Positions 23,530 to 35,940 of a stretch of DNA of 64,000 bases are shown in pieces. This DNA is from Euphorbia lathyris. Its lineage: Eukaryota; Streptophyta; Magnoliopsida; Malpighiales; Euphorbiaceae. Each line of letters opens with the position of its first letter. The stretch's first letter is position 1. The stretch covers positions 42,007,501-42,071,500 of the forward strand of contig NC_088918.1 of assembly GCF_963576675.1 (NCBI RefSeq). Direction: 5' to 3'. A program made the position numbers and the translations under genes. Under the pieces are notes generated by a model. That model was not told the origin of the DNA. It worked only from the letters and a program-made list of their open reading frames with translations, and searched no databases.

Positions 23530-25025
23530 TGATAGAGCTCAAAACCCCTATCTGTAGGTACGGTTTTAGGACGGTTTTAGTTTACTTTTTCACCAATAAG
23601 CGATCAATTCTCGCATTTATATGCATGTGTGTGTGTTAGTTAGATTTTGTATATGTTTTATTTACTTTTGTGGTTTAAGTTCGTTTTCTGGTCGTTTTTG
23701 GGTAAATATTGTCAAACTAGCATGTATGTTAACTTTCAATTATCTATTATGGCTAAATGATCCACCAAAAGTCGCACCAAACAGAGTGTTTACTCAAAAC
23801 AAGCGATTGGTGGGTCAATTTAGCCTCGAAACTAATGTCATTTGGAATTTACGTGCGTGTGCAGGTCAAAACAAGAACAAGTTTGGGCGAAAACCGCGTC
23901 TCGGGGACACCCGACAGTCACACGGGGCATTTGGGCATCACTGATCGTCGAAACTGGCCTTTGTAGGCCAACAGTAGCCAGCTCGCATCGAGCTGGCCTG
24001 CGGGAATCAATTTTTTGACTGATTCTCGGCCCCACGATGCCATGTTTTGACCCCACTCTTCCCACCTGCAATAGGAAAGGAATTCGGTCAAGATTTGAGA
24101 CTCAAACTGCAACTATAAATATGACTTTCATTATGTAAATTAGATATCTTTCATTCATTGTAAAAACCCTAGCTTTCCCCCCCCCCCCCCCCCCCCCTTG
24201 AAAAATCTTCTCCACCTCCTCCATCTTCTTCAACCTCCATTGAAGAACATTCGAAGCTCCGCTCACCGAGGATTATTCAAGGTTCCTCCTTAAGTCCTAG
24301 GAAGATGCTTGTAGTGGTAGACAGGTTCCCTGAAAGAGATTTTCTTACTCTTTTCATAACTTGTTTAGCTCTTGATCCAGTCTATGAATCCTAGGCTCAT
24401 TGTATCTCCATGACAATTTTCTTCATCTTTAATGATAATATAGTTTTTGTTTTGTTCCATTGATTTATCTATTTAATCTTTGTCTCGCGTTTTGTTTGAT
24501 TGGTTTAACTTATTCATAAATCCAAATATTAAGTTGGCACATATTGCGAGCTGAATCTCACCTAGTCATAGCCTATAAGATTGACGACCTTATAGATGAT
24601 TAAGCCCAAATTGCTGAGCCTTAGAGCTAGTTTCAGCCTTACAAGGGAATCACGAACTAGGAACCACAGAAGGATAAGTAGGGTTAATCGCCTCGAACAC
24701 AAGTGACTTAGATTAGGTTTTTAATTTGTTGTCTAAACATTCTATATTCATCATTATCGTACCATTCCATATCCCTTCGGGTAATTACATTATTGAAAGA
24801 TCACTTAGGAGTAGAGTAACTTAATTAGGAGTAGCTTAATTTAATCAAACTCAATCTCAAACCCCCCAAAGCCTAGATAACACTAGAAACCGAGTAGCTC
24901 GATACTTGCAGGAATAAATCCTATGGATTCGATACCTGGACTTCTCCAGATTTTATTACTTGATAACGAAGGGGTACACTTATCCCTTAGTGATTCCTTC
25001 AGACCGACATCCATTGGGCGCATCA
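23530..25025 (+). mobile_element. Solo LTR of a Gypsy (Athila/Tat-like) element
   Basis: 1496 bp beginning tgatagagct and ending gggcgcatca (TGAT...ATCA), flanked by perfect 5-bp duplications ctagc (23525-23529 and 25026-25030). No internal region, primer site or second LTR is present, so this is the product of recombination between two LTRs. Its 3' part (gattcgatacctggacttct ... tttattacttgata) resembles the 3' part of the Athila LTR at 425-1684, hence the plus orientation and family. It contains a C-run of about 21 bases at 24178-24198. Small ORFs inside (23621-23944) are not credible genes. Confidence 0.85.
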
Positions 25026-25030
25026 CTAGC

Positions 25031-25407
25031 CCAATGATTTGAGATGAAAACGGCCATTTTGTTGCTTGCCATAAATCGCTTCATGAAGGATTGATGGATG
25101 TGAAGTGTGCTAAGGCTCTAGCCCTCTGAAAGGTATCATTTGGGTCTTAAGGCTTAATTTTACGTATGTGGTTTTCGAAGTTGATGCAAAGATTATAGCT
25201 AATAGTGTTAACTTTAAGAAGACTAGCATTTTCGATTTTGGAGCTACCATCCAAGATTCTAGAATTCTTATTGCTAGTATATCGAAATTTAAGGTTCTTT
25301 CTATTCCTCGATTAGCGAATGAGACTGCTCATGTTGTTGCGAGGCAAGCTTGTTCTAATGCTAGTAGTTTTACTTTTTTTTCCATTTTGTTTTGGTTGGA
25401 AATGTAA
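25031..25407 (+). pseudogene. LINE-derived RNase H relic, second part
   Basis: The RNase H domain resumes after the solo LTR with a degraded DENGHFVACHKSL, then in an open frame from 25168 VVFEVDAKIIANSVN (the third acidic position), ISKFKVLSIPRLANETAHVVARQA (the terminal N-x-x-A-H-x-x-A-R motif) and a stop. The first part is at 23085-23529. Confidence 0.75.
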
Positions 25408-26320
25408 GGACGTTGATTTTCTTGGCTAATATATGTTCTTTTTCTTAAAAAAGAATAATAATAAATGTTACAACTAGTTATTATTCTAACAATTCGTGAC
25501 AAATAGTTTTGTTGTGAAAACATAATAAAACAAAAAATATATCAGGCAACAAAAAAAACATTTAAAAACTTAAATGTCAATATTTTTCTATTTGAATTGA
25601 ATTGATACGTGTGAAATGAAGCAAGATATTCAATTAAAGAATCAAATTATTCTTGAACCTTAATAACTTAAATTAAGACCCTCATAACACGTAAAAAAAT
25701 CTTTTAAAAAATGTCAAATTGTTGTTTTGCGGTAAAAAAAAAATTATTTTCAACACTTTTAAATGTCATATGCACATCTTGAATCTGATGACTACTCTAA
25801 AAAGACAACCCAAAGTCTTTCAAAAAAAAAAATGTGGCATAGGTGATTTCAAAATGAAATAATTAAGAGTAGGACTTTCAAAATGGACTATGACGTGATA
25901 ACACGATTCATATAACTCACAAATTAAATGAATTAAGATTGAGGCTTAGTAAATTTGAGTCATAAATGGGTCGACACGATTAACTAACTCGTAAAATAAA
26001 CAGGTTGGGTTGCAAATTGACTCATCAATCAGTTTATACCATGCTTAACCTGTTGTACTTAGTTGAATTTTGATTTATTTTACTAGATTGTAGCTTGTTT
26101 AATTGATGATTTTCTTAAACCACGTAGTTAATAAAAGTATTTAGTGATTTAAATGTTAGAATATTTTGAATTTTGTTTGCATGTTTAAATTTTATGCTTT
26201 TCTGGATTTTGATTTTTAGATTTGCAAATTAGGTTTATTTTTTTTTGAAGAAGCAAATTAGGTTTATTTATTTACAACTGTTATTAACATTGGTTTTATA
26301 ACCTTTTTAGTTAAATTTAT
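25408..26320. other. AT-rich spacer, no gene seen
   Basis: Begins with A/T-runs that may be the LINE tail. The stretch near 25968-26035 (gggtcgacacgattaac) has a distant inverted counterpart near 26998-27045 (gatcgacacgatgcg...cgtcaaccc), so an old DNA element may have been split by the MITE at 26330. Weak. Confidence 0.35.
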
Positions 26321-26329
26321 TATATAATA

Positions 26330-26818
26330 GGCTTAATACATTATTTGCTCCCTGAATTTGTTCAAAAAGCTTGATTGGCTTCCTGAACTTGCATAAAATA
26401 TTCAGTTAGCCCCCTGAACTTGCGTAAAATGTAATCAATTGACCACTCGGTCGTAAAAAAAGTAAGTTAAATGCGGAAGATGTATTCCACGCATCTTAGA
26501 ATGTTATTACAGAATTAAAAAAATAGATTAAAAATGAAGTTATTGCTTGCTCAACTATACAACTTGTCTTCTCTAATATTAGAATCGTATACTCCGATTT
26601 TGGTCGTTTTATTTTTTTAAGACTCGTGGAATACATCTTCCGCATTTAACTTACTTTTTTTTTTACAACCAAGTGATCAATTGATTACATTTTACGCAAG
26701 TTTAGGGGGCTGACTGAACATTTCATGCAAGTTCAGGGAGCTATCGGAACACTTTAAAAGTTCAGGGGGGCAATCAAGCTTTTTGAACAAATTCAGGGGG
26801 CAAATGATGTATTAAGCC
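26330..26818. mobile_element. MITE with long terminal inverted repeats, Mutator-like
   Basis: 489 bp. The left end ggcttaatacattatttgct is mirrored by the right end whose complement is ggcttaatacatcatttgcc. The inverted similarity extends roughly 190 bp on each side with mismatches (gcttgattg, tgaacttgc, aatgcggaagatgtattcca). It is flanked by a perfect 9-bp duplication tatataata (26321-26329 and 26819-26827), the TSD length of Mutator-like transposases. No coding capacity. Confidence 0.88.
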
Positions 26819-26827
26819 TATATAATA

Positions 26828-27164
26828 TGTTAAATGGGTTAAATGTTTTAAATCACTATATTTTTTATCCCTTTTTTCATTTAGTTAATCAGATTAAATG
26901 TGTCAGCCAATTTAATAAACAAGTCGTGTTATATCAATACCAAAAAAAAAATATATATTTAATAAATAGGTCCTATCAGGATTGACCTTTAATGAGTCAT
27001 CAAAATAGATCGACACGATGCGTTTGTGACCCGTCAACCCATTTTGATAATGTTAATTAAGAGTTCTCAAAACTTATGCTTTAAACATAGTATTATACAT
27101 CAAGTTCATTATAAATGAAGAACTATTTTATGGCTACCGTATAAAACGCACTACCATTTAATGC
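26828..27164. other. AT-rich spacer
   Basis: No gene seen. It contains the possible right remnant of the old DNA element noted at 25408-26320. Confidence 0.35.
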
Positions 27165-27860
27165 TCAATAGGATATGGTTTCCTAATTTGAAAAACTCCT
27201 AGGAAAGTATAGTGTCACAATAAGATAGTCACTCCATACCATCAACAAACAAGCAGACAGGTGGAAATCTTGAACATGGAAATAAAACGTATTCTCGAGA
27301 AAACCGTTGGTTGTTCTCGGAAAGATTGGGCAAATAAGCTTGATAATGCTCTTTCGGCTTATCGAACAACCTTCAAAACAACTATAGGAGTGTTCCCTTA
27401 TCGATTACTCTTTGGTAAATCATGTCACTTGCTAGTAGAATTAGAACACAAAGCCTTATGGGCCATAAAATTTTTAAAGTTTGATGAACAAACAGTGAGT
27501 GACCACAGAAAAGAGCAACTGGATGAACTTGATGAATTCTGGTTGTTCTCAATGAGAACACACTTTTGTATAAGGAAAAAAACAAGCGTTAGCATGATAA
27601 ACATTCAGGAAAAGTGTTCCTGCCAGAAAAAGGGTGTTGTTGTTCAACTCTCGTCTTAAGTTGTTCCCTATAAAGCTTAAGTCTAGGTGGTCTAGACCAT
27701 TTACGACCACTCAAGTCTTCCCCCATGGAGCAGTTAAAATCTCCAATCCAGCTGATGAATGATTTAAAGTAAATGGGAAAAGGCTAAAGCCGTATTTGGC
27801 TCAGGAGAATAATCATGCAGAGAGTTTCCGCATCCATGAAAATCGCTGAACAACACCTTT
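27165..27860 (+). pseudogene. Athila-type Gypsy integrase C-terminal remnant
   Basis: 27261-27480 encodes the end of a Gypsy integrase ([54 protein letters not shown]), a run characteristic of Athila pol. Upstream to 27165 the core is frameshifted (YHQQTSRQ where YHPQTSGQ is usual). Downstream to about 27780 the integrase tail is recognisable only by hopping frames ([20 protein letters not shown], FKVNGKR). The catalytic core is missing. Confidence 0.75.
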
Positions 27861-28293
27861 GTCCTCTCCAAACACTAATTGGAGAACAATTTAGTTGTTT
27901 TCTTTTATTTAAATTAATCATGTTTAAATTAATTTTGTTTAAACTAACTAAAAAAAAGAGAAAAAAAATTATAAAATCAAAACATGCAGCACATCTGTTC
28001 AGCATGTAGGTCATTGAAAGATAAAATCACCCCCACTGCAGCTGAAGAGTCGCATAATTTAAGGGTAAAAAGGCCATATGGGAAGAACAGTTATGATGAT
28101 CAACTGCCCACTCCCCTCTATTTACGCGCAAAACTCTTCGCCTTCTGCTTAGTATGCTCCTCTTCAAATACACTTACTTTTGATACCATACCCAATTCCA
28201 AAATCTCAGTGAACCCAAAAATTTCCAAAAATCCTACCACCATCAACCTAAAACTCCATCTCCATCTCCATCATTACTCTAAACACCTCCACC

Positions 28294-29135
28294 ATGCCTA
28301 GAGGAACCCGAACTGGATCAATCGAGAAGGAGAAGGGAACTCTATTAGACAACAGCATGGCGTCAGACCAAATCGAACGACTCAAGACAATATTGACCAC
28401 CTTCATCGGTCTCAAAGAAAAATCAAGGTTCGAGCTTTTTGATTCATTTGAGTTCCACCCCACTAGAGCTATTTGTTGGAAGAGTCTAAGAACCCTAGGC
28501 CTCGAAGACAAAGTTCGCGTATTACTAAAAGGAGCTGATCTATCTAGTTTCAACACCACGGTGGAGCCTACATATAGGGAGTTGATCCTGGAGTTTATGT
28601 ATACTTTCACTTTCAACACCTCTATCAGTGATCCAAACGACAAGATAAAATACAACTTCCACTTGATGGGGTGGATATGTTTATGTCCCTGAACTCCTTT
28701 AATCTCCACTTGGGAGCTGCCAATGAAGATGAGTTGAAAACAGACGAGTACAAGAAGCATTTGGTGGCCATCCTAGAAGAGTTTGTGGCTGAAAATTTCT
28801 AGTACAAGTTAACTAAGAGCAAGTCCTACAACTCCAGCGATTCCAAATCCTCTCAGCTACCCACACACCCATTGCGTTTTGTGCAAAAGTATTTGGCTTC
28901 CACGTTGTTTGGAAGATTCAACTAGAGAGATATTCCCAAGAATGACCTTTTCGTACTCTGGTGCATATTGTACAAAAAGAAGATCAATGTGGGACACTAG
29001 CTGGGATATTCCCAAGAATGACCTTTTCATCACTAAAATCGCAAAGAGTGTAGGGGTGTTCAATCCTCTCCACTGCCCTCTGATGATAAATAACAACGTG
29101 GAGCTCTTCTACTGCAAAGCCATGAATAAGCTTAC
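28294..29135 (+). pseudogene. Athila env-position ORF remnant, first part
   Basis: ATG 28294 opens a 132-codon frame with a Lys/Asp leader, RFELFDSFEFHPTRAICW and VEPTYRELILEFMYTFTFN. The P-T-Y-x-E-L-x-x-E-F block is the signature of the plant transposon protein domain found downstream of pol in Athila elements. Similarity continues in other frames to 29135 (HPLRFVQKYLASTLFGRFN, IPKNDLFVLWCILY). Copia element 3 then interrupts it. It sits about 430 bp after the integrase remnant, the Athila order. Confidence 0.7.
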
Positions 29136-29627
29136 TGATGAAATTGATTATTGTCCATATAATAAAAAAAAATAAAAAATAAAAGAGACAAGTTTTTCAA
29201 TACATCCGACACAAATTAAATTATTGATGGAAAAGATCAATAATAACATGCAATGAAAACAATTAATGTTAAAAAACAAACAAAAATAATTAATTGTTTT
29301 ATATTGGAAGTTGAGTCAGTTATGTTGGCAGAACTTGTGAATCCAATATTATAAGATGCCATAGTCAACATATATATATGTGAAGAGCTGAAACTTTAAA
29401 TTATTGTTTCACATTAGACACTGTTCTTACACGGTTTATTTTCTTATAAATAGGATTAGAGTTGAGTGTTTGGTAGCTGAAATTGTAACAAGTTTATTGT
29501 TCAAGTTAATGAAATTTCATTAAGTCTAATTCCTTTCTTTCAAAGTTCTATTAACTCTAGCAATTTTATATTTTTTCACTTCGATTAATTAATTGCTTCC
29601 GCTAAATTAGTCGTAATACCTCCAACA
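29136..29627 (+). repeat. 5' LTR of Copia element 3
   Basis: 492 bp, tgatgaaatt...cctccaaca. It contains a TATAAATAG box at 29446-29454 and an A-rich tract at 29160-29185. Confidence 0.95.
29446..29454 (+). promoter_or_regulatory. Likely TATA box of Copia element 3
   Basis: tataaatag in the 5' LTR, with the copy at 34073-34081 in the 3' LTR. It lies about 180 bp before the LTR end, leaving a plausible R-U5. Confidence 0.6.
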
Positions 29628-29629
29628 AG

Positions 29630-29641
29630 TGGTATCAGAGC
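29630..29641 (+). other. Primer-binding site, initiator tRNA-Met
   Basis: tggtatcagagc, a perfect consensus, two bases after the 5' LTR. Confidence 0.95.
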
Positions 29642-29719
29642 TTAGTCGGTCAAGCGGCTAAACAAAAAATTTCCCTTTTCTCGCAATAACCAAATCCAGC
29701 AAAAATATTATTTCTCTCC

Positions 29720-32700
29720 ATGGCAGCCACCAACTCAACACTCGTTCCAATTTTCAACGGTGAAAATTATGATTTTTGGAGCATCAAATTCAGAACGATA
29801 CTGCGTGCTTCGAATTTGTGGGATATTGTAGAACAAGGAATTCCACAAAATTCTCCAACAGCAGAAGCAGAACCAACTCCAAAATCAGCCAGCACCGCCA
29901 AGCCGGTTCCAGATCAGCAAAAGGAATTGACTCGGAAGGATGCAGATGCACTAGCAAAAATTCACAATGCTGTTGCAGACTCTATTTTTCCAAGAATCAT
30001 GAATGCCACCACGGCTAAACAAGCTTGGGAAATATTGAGAGATGAATTTCAAGGGACTGCCAAAGTTCGCAACATCAAGCTCCAAACTCTTCGGAGAGAT
30101 TTCGAGAACCTTAAAATGAAAGATGGCGAAGGTATCAAAATCTACTCGTCAAGAGTTAATGAAGTTGTGAACCAGCTACGAGCTTATGGAGAAGATATTA
30201 GTGATCAAAGAGTTGTCCAAAAACTCTTGATTACACTGACTGAAAAATTTGATTCAGTCGTCAGCGTTATCGAATCCAATGATCTTTCCCAGACATCAGT
30301 CACCGAAGTACTAGGCACTCTACAAGCTCATGAAGAAAGAATTTCCAGACGAGCAGAAATTCATTCTGAGGGAGCCTTGCAGTCCAGACACAAAAATAAA
30401 TCCTCTTCTTTCAGATCAAAAAATAAATCTGAAGGAAAAGGAGGCCAAAATTCGGGAAACAATTGGAGATCCAAAGATGGAGACAAGAAAGGGAAATTTC
30501 CTCCTTGTGGCATATGTCAACTCACAAACCACTTGGAGAAAAACTGCTGGAAGAAAGGAAAACCCAAATGCAATTATTGTCACAAATTCAGTCACACCGA
30601 AAATGATTGCAGAAACAAGCCACAACAGCAAGCTGCAGCCAGTCAAGAGACTCAAGATGAAGAAGATCACTTGTTCGTTGCTTGTCAAGCTGCTATAGAA
30701 AATAAAGATATGTGGTTAATAGACAGTGGATGCACTAACCATATGTCTAAAGACTCTCACATCTTCACCAAACTGGATGAATCTGTTCAAGTTCCAATTA
30801 CGATGGGAAATGGAGTTGTCGTAAAATCGGAAGGCAAAGGAACGATCGCCATCAACACGAAGAAAGGAACAAGACTAATAAATGATGTCTTGTATGTTCC
30901 TAGGTTGAGCCAAAATTTGCTTAGTGTGCCACAGATGATGCTAAATGGTTATTCCTTGCACTTTGAAGGTAACACTTGTGCAATTTATGATTCTCAACAA
31001 AGAGAGGTTGTATGTGTGAAGATGGAGAACAAAGCATTTCCTATTAAATGGGAAAGTATAGCTATGGCAGCAATGAAAGCTCAAACTGAAGCTGACAGTT
31101 GGCTTTGGCACAAGAGGTTCGGGCATAGCAATTTTCAGAGTTTGAAGTTACTCTCTCAACAGAACATGGTGAAAGATCTCCCCACAATCTCTGACTGCAC
31201 TGGAGTTTGTCATGGCTGTCAATTAGGAAAAATGAGTCGTCATTCATTTCCTACAGGCGAGGCTTGGAGAGCAAAGGAAAAGCTTCAATTGGTACACACA
31301 GACATTTGCGGGCCAATGAGGACTCTCTCACTTGACAACAGTAAATATTTCATCTTGTTCATAGATGATTATTCAAGAATGACTTGGGTCTATTTCATGA
31401 AAGACAGATCTGAGGTTCTGAAGATCTTCCAGAAATTCAAAAATCTGGTAGAAAATCAAAGTGGCTGCAAACTGAAGATAATCAGAAGTGATCGTGGCAC
31501 GGAGTACACATCCACAGAGCTCAACAAGTTCTGTGACGAAGAAGGTGTTCATCATCAACTCACCACTCGATATACTCCTCAACAAAATGGCATTTCAGAA
31601 CGGAAGAACAGAACAATGATGGAGATGGGCAGATCAATGTTGAAAGATAAAAATATGCCTAACAAGTTTTGGGCAGAAGCAGTCTATACAGCAGTTTATC
31701 TTCAGAATTGCAACACCACAAAAGCGGTTCAAAAGATGACTCCACTTGAAGCATGGACCGGTCACAAACCTTCTGTCGGACATTTGAAGGTGTTTGGTTG
31801 TATCTGCTACATGCACGTTCCAGTTGAGAAAAGACACAAGCTAGAAGCAAAAGCTGAAAATGGAATCTTTGTTGGTTACAGTTCTCAATCCAAAGGCTAC
31901 AAAATATACAACTTGGAGACATCAAAAATTGTCATTAGTAGAGACGTCAATTTTGATGAAAAAGCTTTTTGGAATTGGGAGCAGAACAAAGAAGAAACGA
32001 GACTGTTGGACATTCCATCATTTTAGCAAAATACTCAGCCAGAACAGGATCAACCGCAGGAGGAGCACCAGCAAGATTCAAGTTCAGACTCAAGTGATGA
32101 TGATGATTATCCAAACAATTCAGAATCTCCACCAAGAAGGACAAGACTCTTAACAGATCTCTACGACAACACCGAGATTGTAGAATCTTGTAATTATGTT
32201 TCACTTGAACCAAAATGTTTTGAAGAAGCAGCTCAACATGATGAATGGAGGCTTGCAATGAAGGAGGAGATCCGGATGATCGAGAAAAATTAGACATGGG
32301 AGTTAGTTGAAAAACCACCACACAAAGACGTTATTGGCGTTAAGTGGATTTTCAAAACCAAATTCAATCCCGATGGCTCAATCCAAAAGCACAAGGCGAG
32401 ATTGGTTGCAAAAGGATACTCACAACAATTTGGAGTCGACTACAACGAAACATTTGCTCCTGTCTCAAGGCAAGATACAGTTCGAACAATTCTTGCACTA
32501 GCAGCACAAAAGGCGTGGAAAGTTTATCAGCTAGATGTGAAGTCAGCTTTTCTGAATAGGTTTCTCAAAGAAGAAATATATGTCGAGCAACCACCGGGTT
32601 TTATTATTGAGAATGAAGAAAACAAGGTACTAAGGCTAAAAAAGGCCTTGTACGGTCTCAAACAAGCACCAAGAGCATGGTACAGCAGAATCGACGCCTA

Positions 32701-33751
32701 TTTCAGTGAACAAGGCTTCAAAAAAAGTCCAAGTGAGTATACTCTTTACATAAAGGCTGATAAAAATTCAAATATCATCATTGTTTCACTTTACGTTGAT
32801 GATTTGATTGTGACGGGAAACAATCCATCCTTAATCTCCGAATTCAAAAATGAGATGAAGAAAAATTTCGAGATGACGGATTTGGGCTTGATGAATTATT
32901 TCCTTGGCATGGAAATTATTCAAAGCGTTGAAGGAATTTTTCTCTGTCAGAAGAAGTATGCAAGCAACCTTCTCAAAAAATTCAAGATGGAGAATTCCAA
33001 GGCAGTTACTACACCTCTAGTCAATAATGAAAAATTGACTAAGGAAGATGGTTCACCTCCAGCAGATGAAAGGCAATATAGAAGTCTGATCGGTAGCTTG
33101 TTGTATCTTACATCTACCAGACCAGATATTATGTTCGCTACAAGCATGTTATCACGTTTTATGCAGAATCCAAGTCAAATTCATTTCACTGCAGCAAAAC
33201 GAGTGCTAAGATACATCAAAGGCACTGTTGATTTTGGAATCTGGTACAAACCAATGAAATTTTATCAATTAATTGGTTTTTCAGACAGTGATTGGGCAGG
33301 TTCACAAGATGACATGAAAAGTACATCCGGTTACAATTTCAGTTTCGGTAGTGGAGTATTTTCATGGATCTCACAAAAGCAAGAAACAGTCGCTCAGTCA
33401 ACTGCAGAAGCTGAATATATTGCAGCATGTTCAGCGGTTAATCAAGCGATATGGCTAAGAAGAATTTTAGTGGATATGGGCGAAATACAGCACCAACAGA
33501 CTAAGATTTTTTGTGACAGCAAGTCTACAATTGCCATTGGTAAGAATCCAGTTCAGCACCGAAGAACGAAGCACATCAAGATCAAGTTTCATTTTGTCCG
33601 GGAAGCTGAAAATGAAGGCGAAATTACTCTGATTCACTGCAGCAGTGAAAATCAGGTTGCGGATATTTTCACGAAGGCACTTCCGAAAAATAAATTTGAA
33701 TTTCTACGAGCCAAACTCGGGATCTATGGACAATACATCAAGAAGGAGTGA
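29720..33751 (+). pseudogene. Copia gag-pol polyprotein, element 3, two nonsense codons
   Basis: One frame of 1343 codons plus a terminal stop. It is interrupted by TAG at 32024-32026 and TAG at 32291-32293, both consistent with CAG-to-TAG changes. Order: gag with FNGENYDFWSIKFRT near residue 15; two CCHC knuckles (CGICQLTNHLEKNC and CNYCHKFSHTENDC) near 263-298; protease WLIDSGCTNHM near 332; zinc motif (WLWHKRFGH...CHGCQLGK); integrase D-D-E (HTDICGP, IRSDRGTEY, TPQQNGISERKN); RT (KARLVAKGYSQ, LDVKSAFLN, LYVDDLIVTG); RNase H (SDSDWAG, STAEAEYIAA, CDSKSTIAI); ADIFTKALPKNKF at the end. The final TGA is formed by the first three bases of the 3' LTR. Start is the ATG in ctccatggca, 79 bp after the primer site. 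Confidence 0.95.
33740..33748 (+). other. Polypurine tract of Copia element 3
   Basis: The purines aagaaggag lie immediately before the 3' LTR and encode the last three sense codons of pol. Confidence 0.75.
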
Positions 33752-34255
33752 TGAAATTGATTATTGTCCATATAATAAAAAAATAAAAAATAAAATAAAA
33801 AAAATAATAAAAAAGAGACAAGTTTTTCAATATATCCGACACAAATTAAATTATTGATGGAAAACATCAATAATAACACCCAATGAAAACAATTAATGTT
33901 AAAAAACAAACAAAAATAATTAATTATTTTATATTGGAAGTTGAGTCAATTATGTTGGCAGAACTTGTGAATCCAATATTATAAGATGCCATAGTCAACA
34001 TATATATGTGAAGAGCTGAAACTTTAAATTATTGTTTCACATTAGACACTGTTCTTACACGGTTTATTTTCTTATAAATAGGATTAGAGTTGAGTGTTTG
34101 GTAGCTGAAATTGTAACAAGTTTATTGTTCAAGTTAATGAAATTTCATTAAGTCTAATTCCTTTCTTTCAAAGTTCTATTAACTCTAGCAATTTTATATT
34201 TTTTCACTTCGATTAATTAATTGCTTCCGCTAAATTAGTCGCAATACCTCCAACA
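33749..34255 (+). repeat. 3' LTR of Copia element 3
   Basis: 507 bp, tgatgaaatt...cctccaaca. It is longer than the 5' LTR mainly because of an expanded A-rich tract near 33775-33815. Confidence 0.95.
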
Positions 34256-34693
34256 CTTACAATATGCCAGAAGTCTGGACGTACCTGGACTCTTATAACC
34301 GATGAGTCACAATCTAAGCATACCAACAAGAGGAAAGCACCAGGAGAACCCAGCTATATGGAGCCAATCCAAATAGCATCACTAGAGCATAAGAGAAGGA
34401 TCGTAGATGGGGAGGGGAGTTGATGGGTGCAGGGCACATATCCATACGTTCACAACATGCATTTGGTTGAGAAGAATAAGGCGCAGGATGAGGAGGTAGC
34501 TTCACCGAAGCTACTTGTTGTTGCACAGCAAAACAAAAGTGAACAACCGAAAGACCAAGTAGGCAACTCCCACTTGGCTCCCTCTATTTCTAAAACCTTA
34601 TTCCTAGAGAATAGTGATGGTGTGCAACAAGATGACAATACACCAGTGAAGCAGGGGGAGGAAGAAGTCTCTTCCCCCAACCCTGACATATGA
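34256..34693 (+). pseudogene. Athila env-position ORF remnant, second part
   Basis: After the cttac duplication the interrupted Athila sequence continues (NMPEVWTYLDSYN in one frame), then decays. 34427-34693 is open for 88 codons and is Gln/Glu/Asn/Ser-rich, like the C-terminal tail of such ORFs. A tgaggacactac...ttgggggcag stretch near 34810-34845 resembles the region before the Athila polypurine tract. Confidence 0.5.
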
Positions 34694-35940
34694 ACATGCG
34701 CTTATATAGTGTGGACTCTCCATTTCTGGTATGGTCTTTTTGTTCCTTAAATTGCTTTTGAAAACTCGTGCTCACCAATGGGTAAACCTATCTGCCTGCT
34801 CATGCATTGAGGACACTACATTTGTTTATTTTGGGGGCAGAATGCCATAAATAAACTATCACATGCTACTTAGTGAGATATTTTTTGTATATCTTGGGTG
34901 TGAACTCATATGTAAGAATTATTGCTTGTTTGTAGGAATTATACGATGCCTCTAATTTTATTTTGGGGTTGACACATGGTTTATTTTAGGGGTATCTTGA
35001 ACAATCAGATGATATGTATATATTTGCTTAACTGTGTTTACATTACCCCCATGATTTTTTTTAGGATGCCAGTTCAAAAATAATCTCGTCTTTAGGACCT
35101 TTAGCATGACCAACCAATGTAGGAATCTCAAGTTTAAATAATTTCAATTAAGGGTAAAGACTCAATTGAAGGAATAAACCGTTGTGAATGTTTCTTTGTA
35201 TACACCCTCCTTTGAAAATGAATTTCAGTGTGTTTAAATAAAACAATTAAACTTTGGAGTACATTGATGTCGTTTAAAGAGCCTCATTGATGTCGTGCCG
35301 TTTAAGGGGACTAAATGAGGGGACATAAAAATACGAGAGAATATAACAATAATTTTAAATATTCGCATCATTTTAGGGTTAGCATATCAACCATAACCTA
35401 ACCCAAAAATTTGCGTGTCAGTTTTGTGTCAATCCAAAAATGACATATTTCTTGCTAAGCTAAACTCAAGCACTAAAAATGCTTGTCGATTTCGAGTCAT
35501 GTAATTGGATCGTGTGTACTTTTGCCACCTCTAATTATAGCTGAAAAGCCATGTAGGAGTGTCCACCAATACACATCGAAGTTCTTAACTTTCGGCAAGG
35601 GTAAACTTGTCAGAAACCGAAAGCCAAAAGACTTCACGGTATCTTGAGGGCTTTCGGTATAATATACAAGACAAAATTAGCACACAAATGGTCATCCGGG
35701 TATAAGATGCTCGGAACTTGGCATTGAAGGTGGAATCCCAATTGAGCGTAAAGAGTCAAGAACACTCTAGAAAGATGGGTGGAGACGGGAATACTTCCAC
35801 TTGGAAACACCTAGAGCCAATAGATGAAATGAAGCAAATTGCAAGTGCTAGTGGAGTTCAAAGAGTCTAATACCGGGAGGATGCCTGTTGGGAATGGAAA
35901 GCAAGTAAGGTGTGTTCCATCTCCACTTCGGAACAACAAT
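34694..35940. other. Probable Athila 3' region and unassigned spacer
   Basis: No coding frame. A G-run (ttttgggggcag, 34832-34843) could be the Athila polypurine tract with a decayed LTR after it, but no LTR ends were found. attgatgtcgtttaaagagcctc (near 35263) is partly repeated at 35285. 35580-35660 contains a repeated ctttcgg motif. Confidence 0.3.

Larger units (their letters stand above)
29136..34255 (+). mobile_element. Complete Copia element 3 (Tnt1-like organisation)
   Basis: 5120 bp, plus orientation: 5' LTR 29136-29627, primer site 29630-29641, one gag-pol frame 29720-33751, polypurine tract 33740-33748, 3' LTR 33749-34255. Perfect 5-bp duplications cttac flank it (29131-29135, 34256-34260). 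The LTRs differ by about 8 substitutions over about 490 aligned bp (roughly 1.6%) plus length changes in an A-run. It inserted into the env-position ORF of an Athila remnant. Two stop codons are the only coding damage seen. Confidence 0.96.

Noticed and set aside
23621..23944. 107-codon ORF inside the solo LTR
   Set aside because: Lies wholly in an LTR with exact ends; no recognised motif.
27815..28009. Small ORFs in the Athila spacer
   Set aside because: Low-complexity Lys/Leu/Ile frames between integrase and env-position remnants.
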